Assembly (NCBI RefSeq): GCF_042654525.1
Contig: NZ_JBHSGP010000014.1
Location: forward strand, 310,001-374,000
Reading direction: 5' to 3'
DNA: 64,000 bases
From: Geojedonia litorea
GTDB lineage: Bacteria > Bacteroidota > Bacteroidia > Flavobacteriales > Flavobacteriaceae
In this document: positions 8,932-18,242 of the stretch, piece by piece
Layout of the letters: the number at the start of each line of letters is the position of its first letter
Position numbering within the stretch: position 1 is the stretch's first letter
Translations under genes and position numbers: made by a program
Notes under the pieces: generated by a model
Told to the model about the DNA's origin: nothing
Seen by the model: the letters and a program-made list of their open reading frames with translations, nothing else
Databases searched by the model: none

Positions 8932-9942
8932 ATGAAAAGACGTAACTTTATTAAAAATGCATCGCTCACAGGTGTTGGAATAGCTGTTGGTAGTTCTTTA
9001 GCAGGTTGTAATGAGCCTGCTAAAAAAGAAAATGAATCTGAAGTTGCTATAAACAAATCCAATAGTGCCTACATCCCTGTGGTGATTGCAACCTGGAATG
9101 TAAAACAATCAACGTCTAAAGCCTGGGAAACTATTCAAAATGGCGGCAGTGCTTTAGACGCCGTGGAACAAGGTTGTCGGGTAGAAGAAGCTGACGAAAA
9201 AGGGCAATCTGTTGGCAAGGGCGGTTTACCCGATCGTGAAGGTCATGTGACTTTAGATGCTTGTGTAATGAATCAACATGGTGATTGCGGCGCCGTAGTT
9301 TATCTTAAAGACATCACACATGCGGTTTCTGTTGCTCGAAAAGTGATGGAAGAAACACCACATGTAATGCTTGCTGGTGATGGGGCTAAACAATTTGCCC
9401 TATCTCAAGGGTTTCAACCAGAAAATTTACTTACAGAAGCGTCAAAGACTGCTTGGGAAAAATGGAAAATAGAAGCTAAATACAAGCCTATTATAAATAT
9501 TGAAAATCATGACACAATAGGGATGTTAGCAATCGATAGCAAGGGTGACATTTCAGGAGCTTGTACTACCAGTGGGCTAGCTTACAAAATGGCTGGACGT
9601 GTTGGCGACTCACCTATAATAGGGTCTGGACTTTATGTGGATAACGAAATCGGAGCTTGTGTAGCCACAGGTTTAGGTGAAGAAGTCGTTAAAACGGTTG
9701 GGAGCTTTTTGGTGGTCGAACTTATGCGTCAAGGCAAAACGCCACAACAAGCATGTGAAGAGGCCATTGGCAGAATAGTAAACAAGCCCAACAGCAACTA
9801 TAAAGATTTTCAAGTAGGCTATATTGCACTAAATAAAAAAGGAGAAACGGGTTATTTTGCCATCCATGAAGGCTTCACTATGACCAAATACCAAGATGGC
9901 GTGAATGAACAACTCCAGTCAGATTTCTTCAACAAAGCTTAA
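8932..9942 (+). CDS. N4-(beta-N-acetylglucosaminyl)-L-asparaginase (glycosylasparaginase), exported
   Basis: This is an Ntn-hydrolase of the glycosylasparaginase/isoaspartyl peptidase family that cleaves the GlcNAc-Asn bond of N-glycan remnants. The 336-residue precursor starts MKRRNFIKNASL, a twin-arginine signal, followed by LAGC, a possible lipobox, so it is exported and may be a lipoprotein. The family's autocleavage site is present as NHDTIGML; Thr195 would become the N-terminal nucleophile of the beta chain. GRVGDSPIIGSG and ATGLGE, the substrate-binding parts, follow. It is monocistronic and its end overlaps the convergent aldehyde dehydrogenase gene by 4 bp. Related flavobacterial enzymes are used in glycoprotein degradation. 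Confidence 0.92.
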   Translation: MKRRNFIKNASLTGVGIAVGSSLAGCNEPAKKENESEVAINKSNSAYIPVVIATWNVKQSTSKAWETIQNGGSALDAVEQGCRVEEADEKGQSVGKGGLPDREGHVTLDACVMNQHGDCGAVVYLKDITHAVSVARKVMEETPHVMLAGDGAKQFALSQGFQPENLLTEASKTAWEKWKIEAKYKPIINIENHDTIGMLAIDSKGDISGACTTSGLAYKMAGRVGDSPIIGSGLYVDNEIGACVATGLGEEVVKTVGSFLVVELMRQGKTPQQACEEAIGRIVNKPNSNYKDFQVGYIALNKKGETGYFAIHEGFTMTKYQDGVNEQLQSDFFNKA

Positions 9943-11351
9943 AACCACTTAATGGTTAAATCTGCCAGTTTTTGCTTAAACTTTGTATAAGGCGGTAACA
10001 AAAGGTTCAATGGCCCCTTGGTATGCCTTCTTAATACGGCGCGTTGGTTTGAAAAATCTTGAAATCCAAAAAATCCGTGAGTTTTACCAATACCACTTCC
10101 ATTACTCCCTCCAAAAGGTAAATTATGGTTTGAAACTTGCAAAGCATTTGTATTGATGCACGTTGTACCTGCTCTCGTATTGCTAATGATTTTCTCTATT
10201 GTTTCATTGCTTTGGCTATAAATATAAAGGGCTAAAGGCTTTTCTTTATTATTAAGGTATGTAATAACCTCATCAATTTCATCAAATGTTTTAAGGGGAA
10301 GAATAGGACCAAATATTTCTTCATTAAGAAGCTTGGCCTCTTCTTTTAGGTTGGAAATCACCGTAGGTTCGATAAAATTATCACCTACATCAAAATTACC
10401 ACCTAATTCTATATTCGCCCCATGTGTTTTAGCATCTTCAATATAATTTGTTAATCTATTAAAATGTTTATTATTAACGACACGACTGTAGGAATCAGAG
10501 GTTGAGGCATCTTTAGAATAATAATAAAGGACTTTCTCCTTGTAGGCTTTTATAAATTCAGCCTTTTTGGAGCTGTGAATCAAAACATAATCAGGAGCGA
10601 TACATGTTTGGCCATTATTAAGGTACTTGCCCCAAACCAAGCTATCAATTGCCTCTTTAATACTGGCTGTTTCATCTATTATAGTTGGAGATTTTCCTCC
10701 CAATTCTAAAGTTACTGATGTTAAATGTTTAGAAGCAGCAGCCATTACAATTTTGCCAACAGCAGGAGAACCTGTGAAAAAGATATGATTAAAAGGCAAT
10801 TTTAATAGTTCTTGTGAGACTTCAACTCCTCCTTCTATCAAGGCAACTTCATGTTCTTCAAAAAGATCCTTAACGATGGTGGCCATCACTTTAGATATAT
10901 TTGGAGTTAATTCAGACGGTTTTATAATTATTGTGTTTCCAGCTGCAATAGCAGAAACTAAAGGAGAAAAAGTTAAATTTAATGGATAATTCCAAGGTGA
11001 CATTATTAAACACACCCCTTTAGGTTCATATTTATAATAGGAAGATGTACCCAGTAAGGCCAAAGGTGTTGGAACCTTTTGACGCTTCATCCAGTGTCTT
11101 AAATTGGCCTTTGCGTGCTTGATTTCTCGAACTACCAGATAGATTTCGGTGAGATTAGTTTCTATGGGCGGTTTCTTAAAATCGGCAAACAGGGCCTCCC
11201 TAATAGCCTGTTTATAGGTATATTGAATTGCCCGATGAAGTGCATTCAACTTCTTAATACGCTGATTATAGCTAGTGTTTCCAACATTATATTGATGTTT
11301 TTTTTGGGCATTAAATAGCTCAAAATACCTGTTATCCATAAAATCTGTCAT
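9939..11351 (-). CDS. NAD(P)-dependent aldehyde dehydrogenase (ALDH class 3-like)
   Basis: The 470-residue enzyme oxidises an aldehyde to the acid. It shows the cofactor-binding region SPWNYPLNLTFSPL, IIIKPSELTP and FTGSPAVGK. The general base Glu is in TLELGGKSP and the catalytic Cys in NNGQTCIAPD. The C-terminal PFGGSNGSGIG segment is typical of the shorter class 3 (fatty or aromatic aldehyde) group, as is the overall length. A second in-frame ATG at codon 5 (DNRYFELF) is a possible alternative start. No operon partner is seen, so the physiological substrate is open. Confidence 0.93.
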   Translation of the reverse strand: MTDFMDNRYFELFNAQKKHQYNVGNTSYNQRIKKLNALHRAIQYTYKQAIREALFADFKKPPIETNLTEIYLVVREIKHAKANLRHWMKRQKVPTPLALLGTSSYYKYEPKGVCLIMSPWNYPLNLTFSPLVSAIAAGNTIIIKPSELTPNISKVMATIVKDLFEEHEVALIEGGVEVSQELLKLPFNHIFFTGSPAVGKIVMAAASKHLTSVTLELGGKSPTIIDETASIKEAIDSLVWGKYLNNGQTCIAPDYVLIHSSKKAEFIKAYKEKVLYYYSKDASTSDSYSRVVNNKHFNRLTNYIEDAKTHGANIELGGNFDVGDNFIEPTVISNLKEEAKLLNEEIFGPILPLKTFDEIDEVITYLNNKEKPLALYIYSQSNETIEKIISNTRAGTTCINTNALQVSNHNLPFGGSNGSGIGKTHGFFGFQDFSNQRAVLRRHTKGPLNLLLPPYTKFKQKLADLTIKWF

Positions 11352-11399
11352 TTAATCTATAACGAATTTATTGGGCTGCGAGCCCATTTTGTGCATTTC

Positions 11400-11490
11400 A
11401 TCGATGTTTTTTGTATCGCGTTTCATTTTATCCATTTATCGGTCGTTTTCAACTAATTTATTCATTTAGACTGAAAATCGTCCGTTTCTT
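11400..11490 (+). repeat. Four ATCG-N-GTTT-like direct repeats before the small secreted protein gene
   Basis: Related words occur at 11400 (ATCGATGTTT), 11415 (ATCGCGTTTC), 11438 (ATCGGTCGTTTTC) and 11477 (ATCGTCCGTTTC), all on the plus strand in the upstream region of the gene at 11525. Imperfect direct repeats of this kind could be operators for a regulator that binds direct repeats, for example LytTR-type; that assignment is only a suggestion. Confidence 0.35.
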
Positions 11491-11524
11491 TGACATGTAA
11501 TTAAACCCCAAATTTAGTTTAGTC

Positions 11525-11788
11525 ATGAAAAAAGTTTTAATCATAGTAGCCTTTCTAACAGTTCCTTTCTTAACTGTTGCTCAAAGCAACACTCTTGTTA
11601 ATGAAGAAGTAATTACTGTTGTTGCTAAAGATACTGCTAAAACTGAAACTTCTACAAAACAATCAGCTACTTCTAAATTTAAAGCTGAAGCCGTTAACAT
11701 GAACCACAAAAAGAGTAACGATATTATCAGCATCAAGGCTTACAGAAAAAGTCTTCAAATTAAAGTTGCTGAAATTAAACTTTGTTAA
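11525..11788 (+). CDS. Small secreted protein of unknown function
   Basis: The 87-residue product begins with a clear Sec signal peptide (MKKVLIIVAFLTVPFLTVAQ, cleavage after the A-Q end). The mature part is Thr/Lys/Ser-rich and ends with NHKKSNDIISIKAYRKSLQ and a C-terminal Cys. I recall similar conserved tails in other small flavobacterial exported proteins but know no function. The gene has a 170-bp upstream region with direct repeats and its own strong terminator at 11815-11843, so it is an independently regulated unit. Confidence 0.7.
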   Translation: MKKVLIIVAFLTVPFLTVAQSNTLVNEEVITVVAKDTAKTETSTKQSATSKFKAEAVNMNHKKSNDIISIKAYRKSLQIKVAEIKLC

Positions 11789-11814
11789 TACCCAATAATA
11801 ACACTATATATAGG

Positions 11815-11843
11815 ATCCGAAGTTAAGTACTTCGGATTTTTTT
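11815..11843 (+). terminator. Intrinsic terminator after the small secreted protein gene
   Basis: ATCCGAAGT and ACTTCGGAT form a perfect 9-bp stem around TAAGT, followed by a seven-base T-run. Confidence 0.88.
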
Positions 11844-11889
11844 ATGCCATAAACTCAAGTTCAAGTTTCAATTCACTCATAAGTTTTTG

Positions 11890-11897
11890 TAGATTTG
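11890..11897 (+). promoter_or_regulatory. -7 box of the polA promoter
   Basis: TAGATTTG matches TAnnTTTG and lies 22 bp before the polA ATG, in a short gap after the preceding terminator. No clear TTG is seen at -33. Confidence 0.45.
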
Positions 11898-11919
11898 AGG
11901 TTCTTACAAAAACAATACA

Positions 11920-14775
11920 ATGTCTGAACAAAAACGTCTTTTTCTGGTTGATGCTTACGCCCTTATATTTCGAGGTTATTATGCCTTTATAAAAAACCCT
12001 CGTGTGAATTCAAAAGGTGTCGATACATCTGCAATTTTAGGATTTATGAATTCGTTATTGGATGTCATTAAACGCGAACGCCCTGATCATTTAGCAGTTT
12101 GTTTTGATCAAGGAGGAAGTTCTGACCGAGTTGAGATGTATGCCGAGTATAAGGCCAATCGTGATGAAACCCCAGAAGCTATTAAAGTTGCTGTACCTTA
12201 TATTAAAGATATTTTAAAAGCCATGCATATTCCTATAATGGTGAAAGAAGGTTACGAGGCCGACGATGTCATTGGAACGCTCTCCAAACAGGCAGAATTG
12301 CAAGGCTATAAAACTTTTATGGTTACACCAGATAAAGATTTTGCCCAATTAGTTTCAGAAAACATATTTATGTACCGCCCTAAATCATTTGGCGGTGGTT
12401 ATGAAACCTGGGGAATTCCTGAAGTACAACAAAAATTTGAAGTAGAACGCCCTGAGCAGGTCATTGACTTTTTAGGTATGATGGGAGATTCTAGTGATAA
12501 TATCCCTGGTTTGCCTGGTGTTGGCGAAAAAACCGCTAAAAAGTTTATTCAGGAATACGGTAGTATGGAGAATCTTTTGGCCAACACACATGAACTCAAG
12601 GGTAAAATGAAAGAAAAGGTAGAGGCTTCTAAAGAGTTGGGACTCCTATCGAAGGAACTTGCAAGGATTATGCTAGATGTTCCTGTTGAATTTTGTGAAA
12701 AGGATTTTGAAATGTCTGATCCCGATATTGAGGCCGTGAGTAACATTTTCCAAGACCTAGAATTCAGACGATTAACCGAAAACTTTTTAAAAACTTTTAG
12801 TGCTGAAGCTAAATCTTCAACAAGCACGGATGCAACTACTACTAATACTGGATCTACTTCAAAGCCAACTAATAAGAAAGTAACTGATGCTGGAGCAGGA
12901 CAATTTTCGCTTTTTGGTGGAGAGGAAGATAATGATAACACTGCATCTTCTACATTTACTAGAAAAACAGCATCAACCACTTCGCATTTTTATCAAAGTG
13001 TTGCATCTGGCATGGCCACCAAATTGTTTATAAAAAACTTAATTGCTCAAACTTCTGTATGCTTTGACACCGAAACAACAGGGCTCAACCCACTCACTAC
13101 AGAATTAGTTGGTATTGCATTTTCTTGGGAAGCTGGCAAAGGATTTTACTTGCCATTTCCAGAAAATCGTGATGAAGCACAAAGTCTAATTGAACAACTT
13201 CGTCCTTTTTTTGAAAATGAATCCATTGAAAAAATCGGGCAGAATTTAAAATATGACATTAAAGTTTTAGCAAAATACAATATAGACGTCAAGGGGAAAC
13301 TGTTTGATACGATGTTGGCGCACTACCTAATTAACCCAGATATGCGCCATAATATGGATGTCCTGGCAGAAACCTATTTAAACTACACGCCCATTTCAAT
13401 AGAATCTTTAATAGGAAAAAAAGGGAAAAACCAATTATCAATGCGCGATGTACCATTAGAACAGCAAACAGAATACGCTGTTGAAGATGCCGATATTACC
13501 TTGCAGTTGAAGGAACATTTTCAAACCGAACTTGGAGAAGCCAACACCCAAAGCCTTTTTAATGATATTGAAATTCCTTTATTGCGTGTACTTGCAAGCA
13601 TGGAATTGGAGGGTATTAATTTAGATAAGGACTTCTTAAATTCACTTTCGGAACAGCTCGATGCTGACATTAAAACTTTAGAAACTAATATCTATGAAGC
13701 AGCTGGAGAAGAATTCAATATAGCTTCGCCAAAGCAATTAGGCGATATTTTATTTGATAAATTAAAACTTGTAGATAAGCCAAAGAAAACAAAAACAGGC
13801 CAGTATGCCACTTCAGAAGACATTTTAAGCTATTTGGCCAAGGATCATGACATCATTAGACACATTTTAGATTTTCGTGGTTTAAGCAAGTTAAAAAGCA
13901 CCTACGTAGACGCTTTGCCTTTACAGGTTGAGCCTTCAACAGGTCGTGTGCATACGGATTATATGCAAACCGTTGCCGCTACAGGACGTTTAAGTAGTAA
14001 CAATCCTAACCTTCAAAATATTCCTATTCGCACCGAACGTGGACGACAAGTGCGTAAGGCATTTATTCCAAGAAACAACGACTATACGCTGTTAGCGGCT
14101 GATTATTCGCAAATTGAATTACGTATCATAGCTGCCTTAAGTGAAGAAGAGACCATGATTGAAGCCTTTAAAAACGGTGAAGACATCCACGCCTCTACAG
14201 CTTCAAAAGTATTTAATGTGCCCCTAAACGAAGTTTCCAGAGAGCAGCGAAGTAACGCCAAAACTGTGAACTTTGGAATTATTTATGGTGTTTCTGCTTT
14301 TGGCTTAAGTAATCAGACTGATCTATCGAGAAGTGAAGCCAAAGAACTCATTGACACCTATTATGCCACCTATCCTAAACTACGAAAATTCATAAGTGAA
14401 CAAGTTGATTTTGCTAGAGACAATGGATATGTACAAACGGTTTTGGGTCGGCGAAGGTATTTAAAGGATATCAATTCCAGAAATGCCGTGGTTCGTGGAG
14501 CAGCCGAACGGAATGCCGTAAATGCGCCAATACAAGGCAGTGCTGCCGATATTATAAAAATAGCTATGATCAACATCCACAATAGACTTAATGAAGGGAG
14601 CTTCAAAACTAAAATGCTACTTCAAGTACATGACGAATTAGTATTTGATGTATACAAACCAGAACTTGAAGCCATTAAATCTTTAGTAAAAACCGAAATG
14701 GAGAGTGCCTATACTTTAAGAGTTCCTTTAGATGTGGATTTAGACATAGGAGATAACTGGCTAGAAGCGCATTAA
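11920..14775 (+). CDS. polA: DNA polymerase I
   Basis: The 951-residue enzyme fills gaps and removes RNA primers during repair and replication. It has a 5' nuclease domain (about 1-290, with YEADDVIGTLSK and GDSSDNIPGLPGVGEKTA). A low-complexity Ser/Thr/Asn linker follows (about 290-345). The 3'-5' exonuclease domain keeps FDTETTG (about 381-387), so proofreading should be active, unlike in many other phyla. The A-family polymerase domain has motif A (ADYSQIELR, about 725), motif B (RSNAKTVNFGIIYG, about 777) and motif C (QVHDELVFD, about 902). It is a single-gene unit. Confidence 0.97.
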   Translation: MSEQKRLFLVDAYALIFRGYYAFIKNPRVNSKGVDTSAILGFMNSLLDVIKRERPDHLAVCFDQGGSSDRVEMYAEYKANRDETPEAIKVAVPYIKDILKAMHIPIMVKEGYEADDVIGTLSKQAELQGYKTFMVTPDKDFAQLVSENIFMYRPKSFGGGYETWGIPEVQQKFEVERPEQVIDFLGMMGDSSDNIPGLPGVGEKTAKKFIQEYGSMENLLANTHELKGKMKEKVEASKELGLLSKELARIMLDVPVEFCEKDFEMSDPDIEAVSNIFQDLEFRRLTENFLKTFSAEAKSSTSTDATTTNTGSTSKPTNKKVTDAGAGQFSLFGGEEDNDNTASSTFTRKTASTTSHFYQSVASGMATKLFIKNLIAQTSVCFDTETTGLNPLTTELVGIAFSWEAGKGFYLPFPENRDEAQSLIEQLRPFFENESIEKIGQNLKYDIKVLAKYNIDVKGKLFDTMLAHYLINPDMRHNMDVLAETYLNYTPISIESLIGKKGKNQLSMRDVPLEQQTEYAVEDADITLQLKEHFQTELGEANTQSLFNDIEIPLLRVLASMELEGINLDKDFLNSLSEQLDADIKTLETNIYEAAGEEFNIASPKQLGDILFDKLKLVDKPKKTKTGQYATSEDILSYLAKDHDIIRHILDFRGLSKLKSTYVDALPLQVEPSTGRVHTDYMQTVAATGRLSSNNPNLQNIPIRTERGRQVRKAFIPRNNDYTLLAADYSQIELRIIAALSEEETMIEAFKNGEDIHASTASKVFNVPLNEVSREQRSNAKTVNFGIIYGVSAFGLSNQTDLSRSEAKELIDTYYATYPKLRKFISEQVDFARDNGYVQTVLGRRRYLKDINSRNAVVRGAAERNAVNAPIQGSAADIIKIAMINIHNRLNEGSFKTKMLLQVHDELVFDVYKPELEAIKSLVKTEMESAYTLRVPLDVDLDIGDNWLEAH

Positions 14776-14961
14776 CTTCTTTTTTATTAGCAGCGCTATT
14801 TTTTAAATACATCCTGACTTAATTAAATTGTCTAGTCTATCCGCTAATGTATTCTAAATGAAATGATTAAATAAAGACACTATCTTAAATCTTTTAAAGT
14901 GTACTAATACATTAAGCCTTTATAAAATTTTTAAAAAATCAAAGCATCACTTAAGATTGTT

Positions 14962-15000
14962 TTTAGACATAAAATGTTTTATATTAGGCACTTGTCTAAA
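14962..15000. repeat. 8-bp inverted repeat upstream of the histidine kinase gene
   Basis: TTTAGACA (14962-14969) and TGTCTAAA (14993-15000) are perfect inverted copies 23 bp apart, ending 24 bp before the kinase start. They could be an operator or a leader hairpin; there is no further support. Confidence 0.3.
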
Positions 15001-15023
15001 CAAATCCCTCTGAAAATCGTTAT

Positions 15024-16247
15024 ATGAAAAAACCTGAAATTCCAAGTAATGAATCAAAACGCCTAAAAGCTTTAAGCAATTATAATATTCTAGACACATT
15101 ACCAGAAGAAGAGTATGATGCCATCACTAAAATTGCTGCTGAAATCTGTAACACTCCTATTGCACTCATAAGCCTAATTGACCCTAGTAGGCAGTGGTTT
15201 AAATCTCATCATGGGTTAGATGCTACTGAAACACCCAGAGAAGTAGCCTTTTGTGCTCATGCCATTAACAACCCCGATGAACTTCTTATTGTACCTGACG
15301 CAACTAAAGATATAAGGTTTCATGACAACCCATTAACCACTGATGAACCGCATGTTATTTTTTATGCTGGAGCTCCTTTAAAAACCTCCGATGGCTTTGC
15401 ATTAGGAACCCTTTGTGTAATTGATACCAAACCAAGAAAAAAGCTGTCTAAAAGGAAGAGGAAGTCGTTAGAAGTGTTTGCAAAACATGTTGTTGCCCTC
15501 TTAGAACTTCGCAAATCAAACATTAAACTAAAGCAGTCCAATAAAGCCTATAAGCGTGTAAATAATCAATTAAAGCATTTTAATTATAGACTTACGCATG
15601 ATTTAAAAACCCCTATCCATGCTATAAGTTCTTTAGTTGGTCTTATAGAAGATGGTCATTCGAATCTAGTCAAAGGAACTGAAGTTGAAAACTATTTAAA
15701 CTTAATATTTACCCGTACCGAACATATGGAGACTCTAGTAAATGGTATTTTGGATTTTGTTATCCTTACTAATGAAAAAATAGAATTAGTGAAATTTAAA
15801 CCAATTGATGTCATACACAAAATCATTGACTATGAAGAACTAGAACCAGCATTAAATTTAAATTTAAAGCATTGTGACCAAGAAGTATCCCATTCAAAAT
15901 TGGCTTTCAAACTAATATTTCAAAACTTATTAGTGAATTCAGTCAAATTTAAAAACAAATCCAAAAGCACTGTTTGGATTTCATTAGTAGACGAACAAGA
16001 CCACTTTCATATAACTTATGAAGATGACGGACCTGGAATTGAAAAGCAATATTGGGAGAAAATTTTCGTAATGTTTGAAACTCTAAATGACTATAATTCA
16101 CTTAACACAGGAATTGGCCTAGCGACGGTAAAATCTATTGTTGACAGAATAGGCGGTTCTATCTCAATTAGTCATCGCAGTGAAAATAAAAGTGGAGTTT
16201 TATTTCAATTAAGACTTCCAAAAATCATAGCAGGAAACATTAATTAG
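15024..16247 (+). CDS. GAF-domain sensor histidine kinase
   Basis: The 407-residue protein has no transmembrane segment and should be cytoplasmic. An N-terminal GAF domain (about 20-165, with FCAHAI and FYAGAPLKTSDGFALGTLCVID) senses a small molecule or redox state. A short coiled-coil linker follows. The HisKA box is HDLKTPIHAI, with the phospho-acceptor His near residue 192. The HATPase domain (about 275-405) has the N box (FQNLLVNSVKFKNK), EDDGPGIE and TGIGLATVKSIV. No response regulator gene is adjacent, so its partner is unknown; the orphan NarL-type regulator at 36961 is one candidate among many. Confidence 0.92.
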   Translation: MKKPEIPSNESKRLKALSNYNILDTLPEEEYDAITKIAAEICNTPIALISLIDPSRQWFKSHHGLDATETPREVAFCAHAINNPDELLIVPDATKDIRFHDNPLTTDEPHVIFYAGAPLKTSDGFALGTLCVIDTKPRKKLSKRKRKSLEVFAKHVVALLELRKSNIKLKQSNKAYKRVNNQLKHFNYRLTHDLKTPIHAISSLVGLIEDGHSNLVKGTEVENYLNLIFTRTEHMETLVNGILDFVILTNEKIELVKFKPIDVIHKIIDYEELEPALNLNLKHCDQEVSHSKLAFKLIFQNLLVNSVKFKNKSKSTVWISLVDEQDHFHITYEDDGPGIEKQYWEKIFVMFETLNDYNSLNTGIGLATVKSIVDRIGGSISISHRSENKSGVLFQLRLPKIIAGNIN

Positions 16248-16426
16248 TACTAATTAAATGTTCTTAAAATTAACCTGATTTCTTTTTCCAATCACAAACC
16301 ATAACTGTTAAACATATCCATAAAAAACTACTTAATTACTTCACAGGCTTTAAATCTTATAATTGGTATGTCAACTTCAAATGTATCTGAAGGCAAGCAT
16401 TTAAGCTGTCATAAATTATAATAATT

Positions 16427-16440
16427 TGGACCATAGTCCA
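16427..16440. repeat. Short inverted repeat in the gap before the GMC oxidoreductase gene
   Basis: TGGAC-CATA-GTCCA is a 5-bp hairpin or operator-like element flanked on both sides by ATAATAATT-like sequence. It lies in the 276-bp gap 16248-16523, where nothing else clear is seen. Confidence 0.25.
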
Positions 16441-16523
16441 CTATAATAATTCTTGTAATAATCATTTTTTTGGGTATTTTTAACGAAAAAAAATACTCCA
16501 ATTATCTTACTAACTAATTATCC

Positions 16524-18242
16524 ATGCAAATTATAGAATCCCAAACCATTTATGATGTTATCATTGTTGGTTCTGGTGCTGGTGGTGGTATGGCCACCAA
16601 AGTACTATCTGAAGCAGGGCTTAAGGTCGCCGTCATTGAAGCTGGCCCTTATTTTGACCCTGCCAACTCCGAACAACGCACACAATTTAAATGGCCTTAT
16701 GAATCTCCAAGGCGTGGTGCTGGCACCCAACGCCCTTTTGGAGAATTCGATATGGCTTATGGCGGTTGGGAAATTGAAGGAGAGCCATACACCAACATTG
16801 GTGACACAAAATTTGATTGGTTTCGTTCCCGAATGTTGGGAGGACGAACAAATCACTGGGGACGTATCTCTCTTCGATTTGGACCAAACGATTTTAAAAG
16901 CAAAGACCGTGATGGCTTAGGTGATAATTGGCCTATAGGTTACGAAGATGTAAAACCCTATTACGACAAAGTAGATAAACTTATTGGGGTATTTGGTAGC
17001 AATGAAAAACGATATAATGACCCTGATGGTTTCTTTTTACCAGCTCCCAAACCTCGTTTGCACGAACTTTATTATATTAAAGGTGCTAAAAAGTCTAATG
17101 TAGATGTAATTCCTTCTCGATTATCTATAGTTACAAAGAAAATAAACAACGACAGAGGTGTATGCTTTTATTGTGGACAATGTGCTAGAAGTTGCTCTAT
17201 TTATGCCGATTTTTCATCGGGTTCCTGTCTAATTTTTCCCGCTCAAAAAAATGGTGGTCAAATCGACTTGTTTGTAAACAGCATGGTTAGTGAAGTTACA
17301 CTAGACAGTAACGGAAAAGCTAATGGTGTAAAATATATCAACAAGGAAGACAGACAACAATATGCTTTAAAGAGTAAAATTGTAGTTCTAGCGGCATCAG
17401 CCTGTAGTTCTGCTAGAATTTTATTGAATTCTAAAAGTGAAAAACATCCCAACGGATTAGGAAATAGCAGCGGTTTAATTGGTAAATACTTACATGATTC
17501 TACAGGGTCTGATCGTGCCTTTTTTATCCCAGAACTTATGAACCGAAAGCGTTATAATGAAGATGGCGTTGGCGGATTGCATGTCTATTCTCCTTGGTGG
17601 CTAGACAATAAAAAATTAGACTTTCCACGAGGATACCACATCGAGGTTTGGGGTGGTATGGGAATGCCAGGGTACGGCACCGGTTTTAATCCTAATTCTT
17701 TAAACGAACATTTAGGCCTCAAAGTTGGTGGCTACGGAAACGGATTAAGAGAAGACGTTAAAAAATTCTATGGATCGGTTATGGGAGTTTCGGGTAGAGG
17801 TGAATCTATAGCCCGAATTAATAATTACTGTGAAATTGATCCAACAAAGGTTGACGAGTTTGGTATTCCTGTATTGCGTTTTCATTATAAATGGTCAGAT
17901 TTTGAACGGAAACAAGCTAAGCATATGCATGACACTTTTGAAGAAATAGGTCATAATATGGGTGGTATTGCTTTGGGTTCTAAACCTACTAAAGAACAAA
18001 ATTACGGACTTCACAATCCAGGTCGTATTATTCATGAAGTAGGTACTACCAGAATGGGAAGCGACCCAAAAACATCAGTAGTCAATGAATTTGAGCAACT
18101 TCATGATGTTGACAACGTTTTTGTAGTTGATGCAGGACCGTTTGTATCACAGGCTGACAAAAACCCCACTTGGACCATTTTGGCTTTAGCATGGCGAACT
18201 TCAGATTATATTATTCAAGAATTCAAAAAACAAAACTTTTAA
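16524..18242 (+). CDS. FAD-dependent GMC-family dehydrogenase, large subunit, with Cys cluster
   Basis: The 572-residue flavoprotein is a GMC oxidoreductase acting on an alcohol or sugar hydroxyl. The N-terminal dinucleotide fold is IVGSGAGGGMA followed by EAGPYF. RMLGGRTNHWGR contacts FAD. The C-terminal substrate domain has HEVGTTRMGSDP and DAGPFVSQADKNPTWT. At about residues 212-222 it has C-x2-C-x2-C-x3-C, which could hold an iron-sulfur cluster like that reported in FAD-glucose and fructose dehydrogenases with the same subunit plan. The next gene abuts directly and encodes the small gluconate-2-dehydrogenase-subunit-3-like partner. The pair is probably a periplasmic sugar (perhaps 3-keto-forming) dehydrogenase, carried out by the partner's Tat signal. 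Confidence 0.88.
   Translation: MQIIESQTIYDVIIVGSGAGGGMATKVLSEAGLKVAVIEAGPYFDPANSEQRTQFKWPYESPRRGAGTQRPFGEFDMAYGGWEIEGEPYTNIGDTKFDWFRSRMLGGRTNHWGRISLRFGPNDFKSKDRDGLGDNWPIGYEDVKPYYDKVDKLIGVFGSNEKRYNDPDGFFLPAPKPRLHELYYIKGAKKSNVDVIPSRLSIVTKKINNDRGVCFYCGQCARSCSIYADFSSGSCLIFPAQKNGGQIDLFVNSMVSEVTLDSNGKANGVKYINKEDRQQYALKSKIVVLAASACSSARILLNSKSEKHPNGLGNSSGLIGKYLHDSTGSDRAFFIPELMNRKRYNEDGVGGLHVYSPWWLDNKKLDFPRGYHIEVWGGMGMPGYGTGFNPNSLNEHLGLKVGGYGNGLREDVKKFYGSVMGVSGRGESIARINNYCEIDPTKVDEFGIPVLRFHYKWSDFERKQAKHMHDTFEEIGHNMGGIALGSKPTKEQNYGLHNPGRIIHEVGTTRMGSDPKTSVVNEFEQLHDVDNVFVVDAGPFVSQADKNPTWTILALAWRTSDYIIQEFKKQNF

Noticed and set aside
12549..12980. 143-codon minus-strand frame in polA
   Set aside because: It is a shadow of the polA 5'-nuclease and linker region, caused by its biased codon use.
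13904..13911. CTACGTAG inside polA as a regulator site
   Set aside because: It is coding sequence with no matching flanks of the 20-bp palindrome.
14785..14808. Terminator after polA
   Set aside because: TAGC-AGC-GCTA followed by T residues has only a 4-bp stem with a tight loop; too weak to list.
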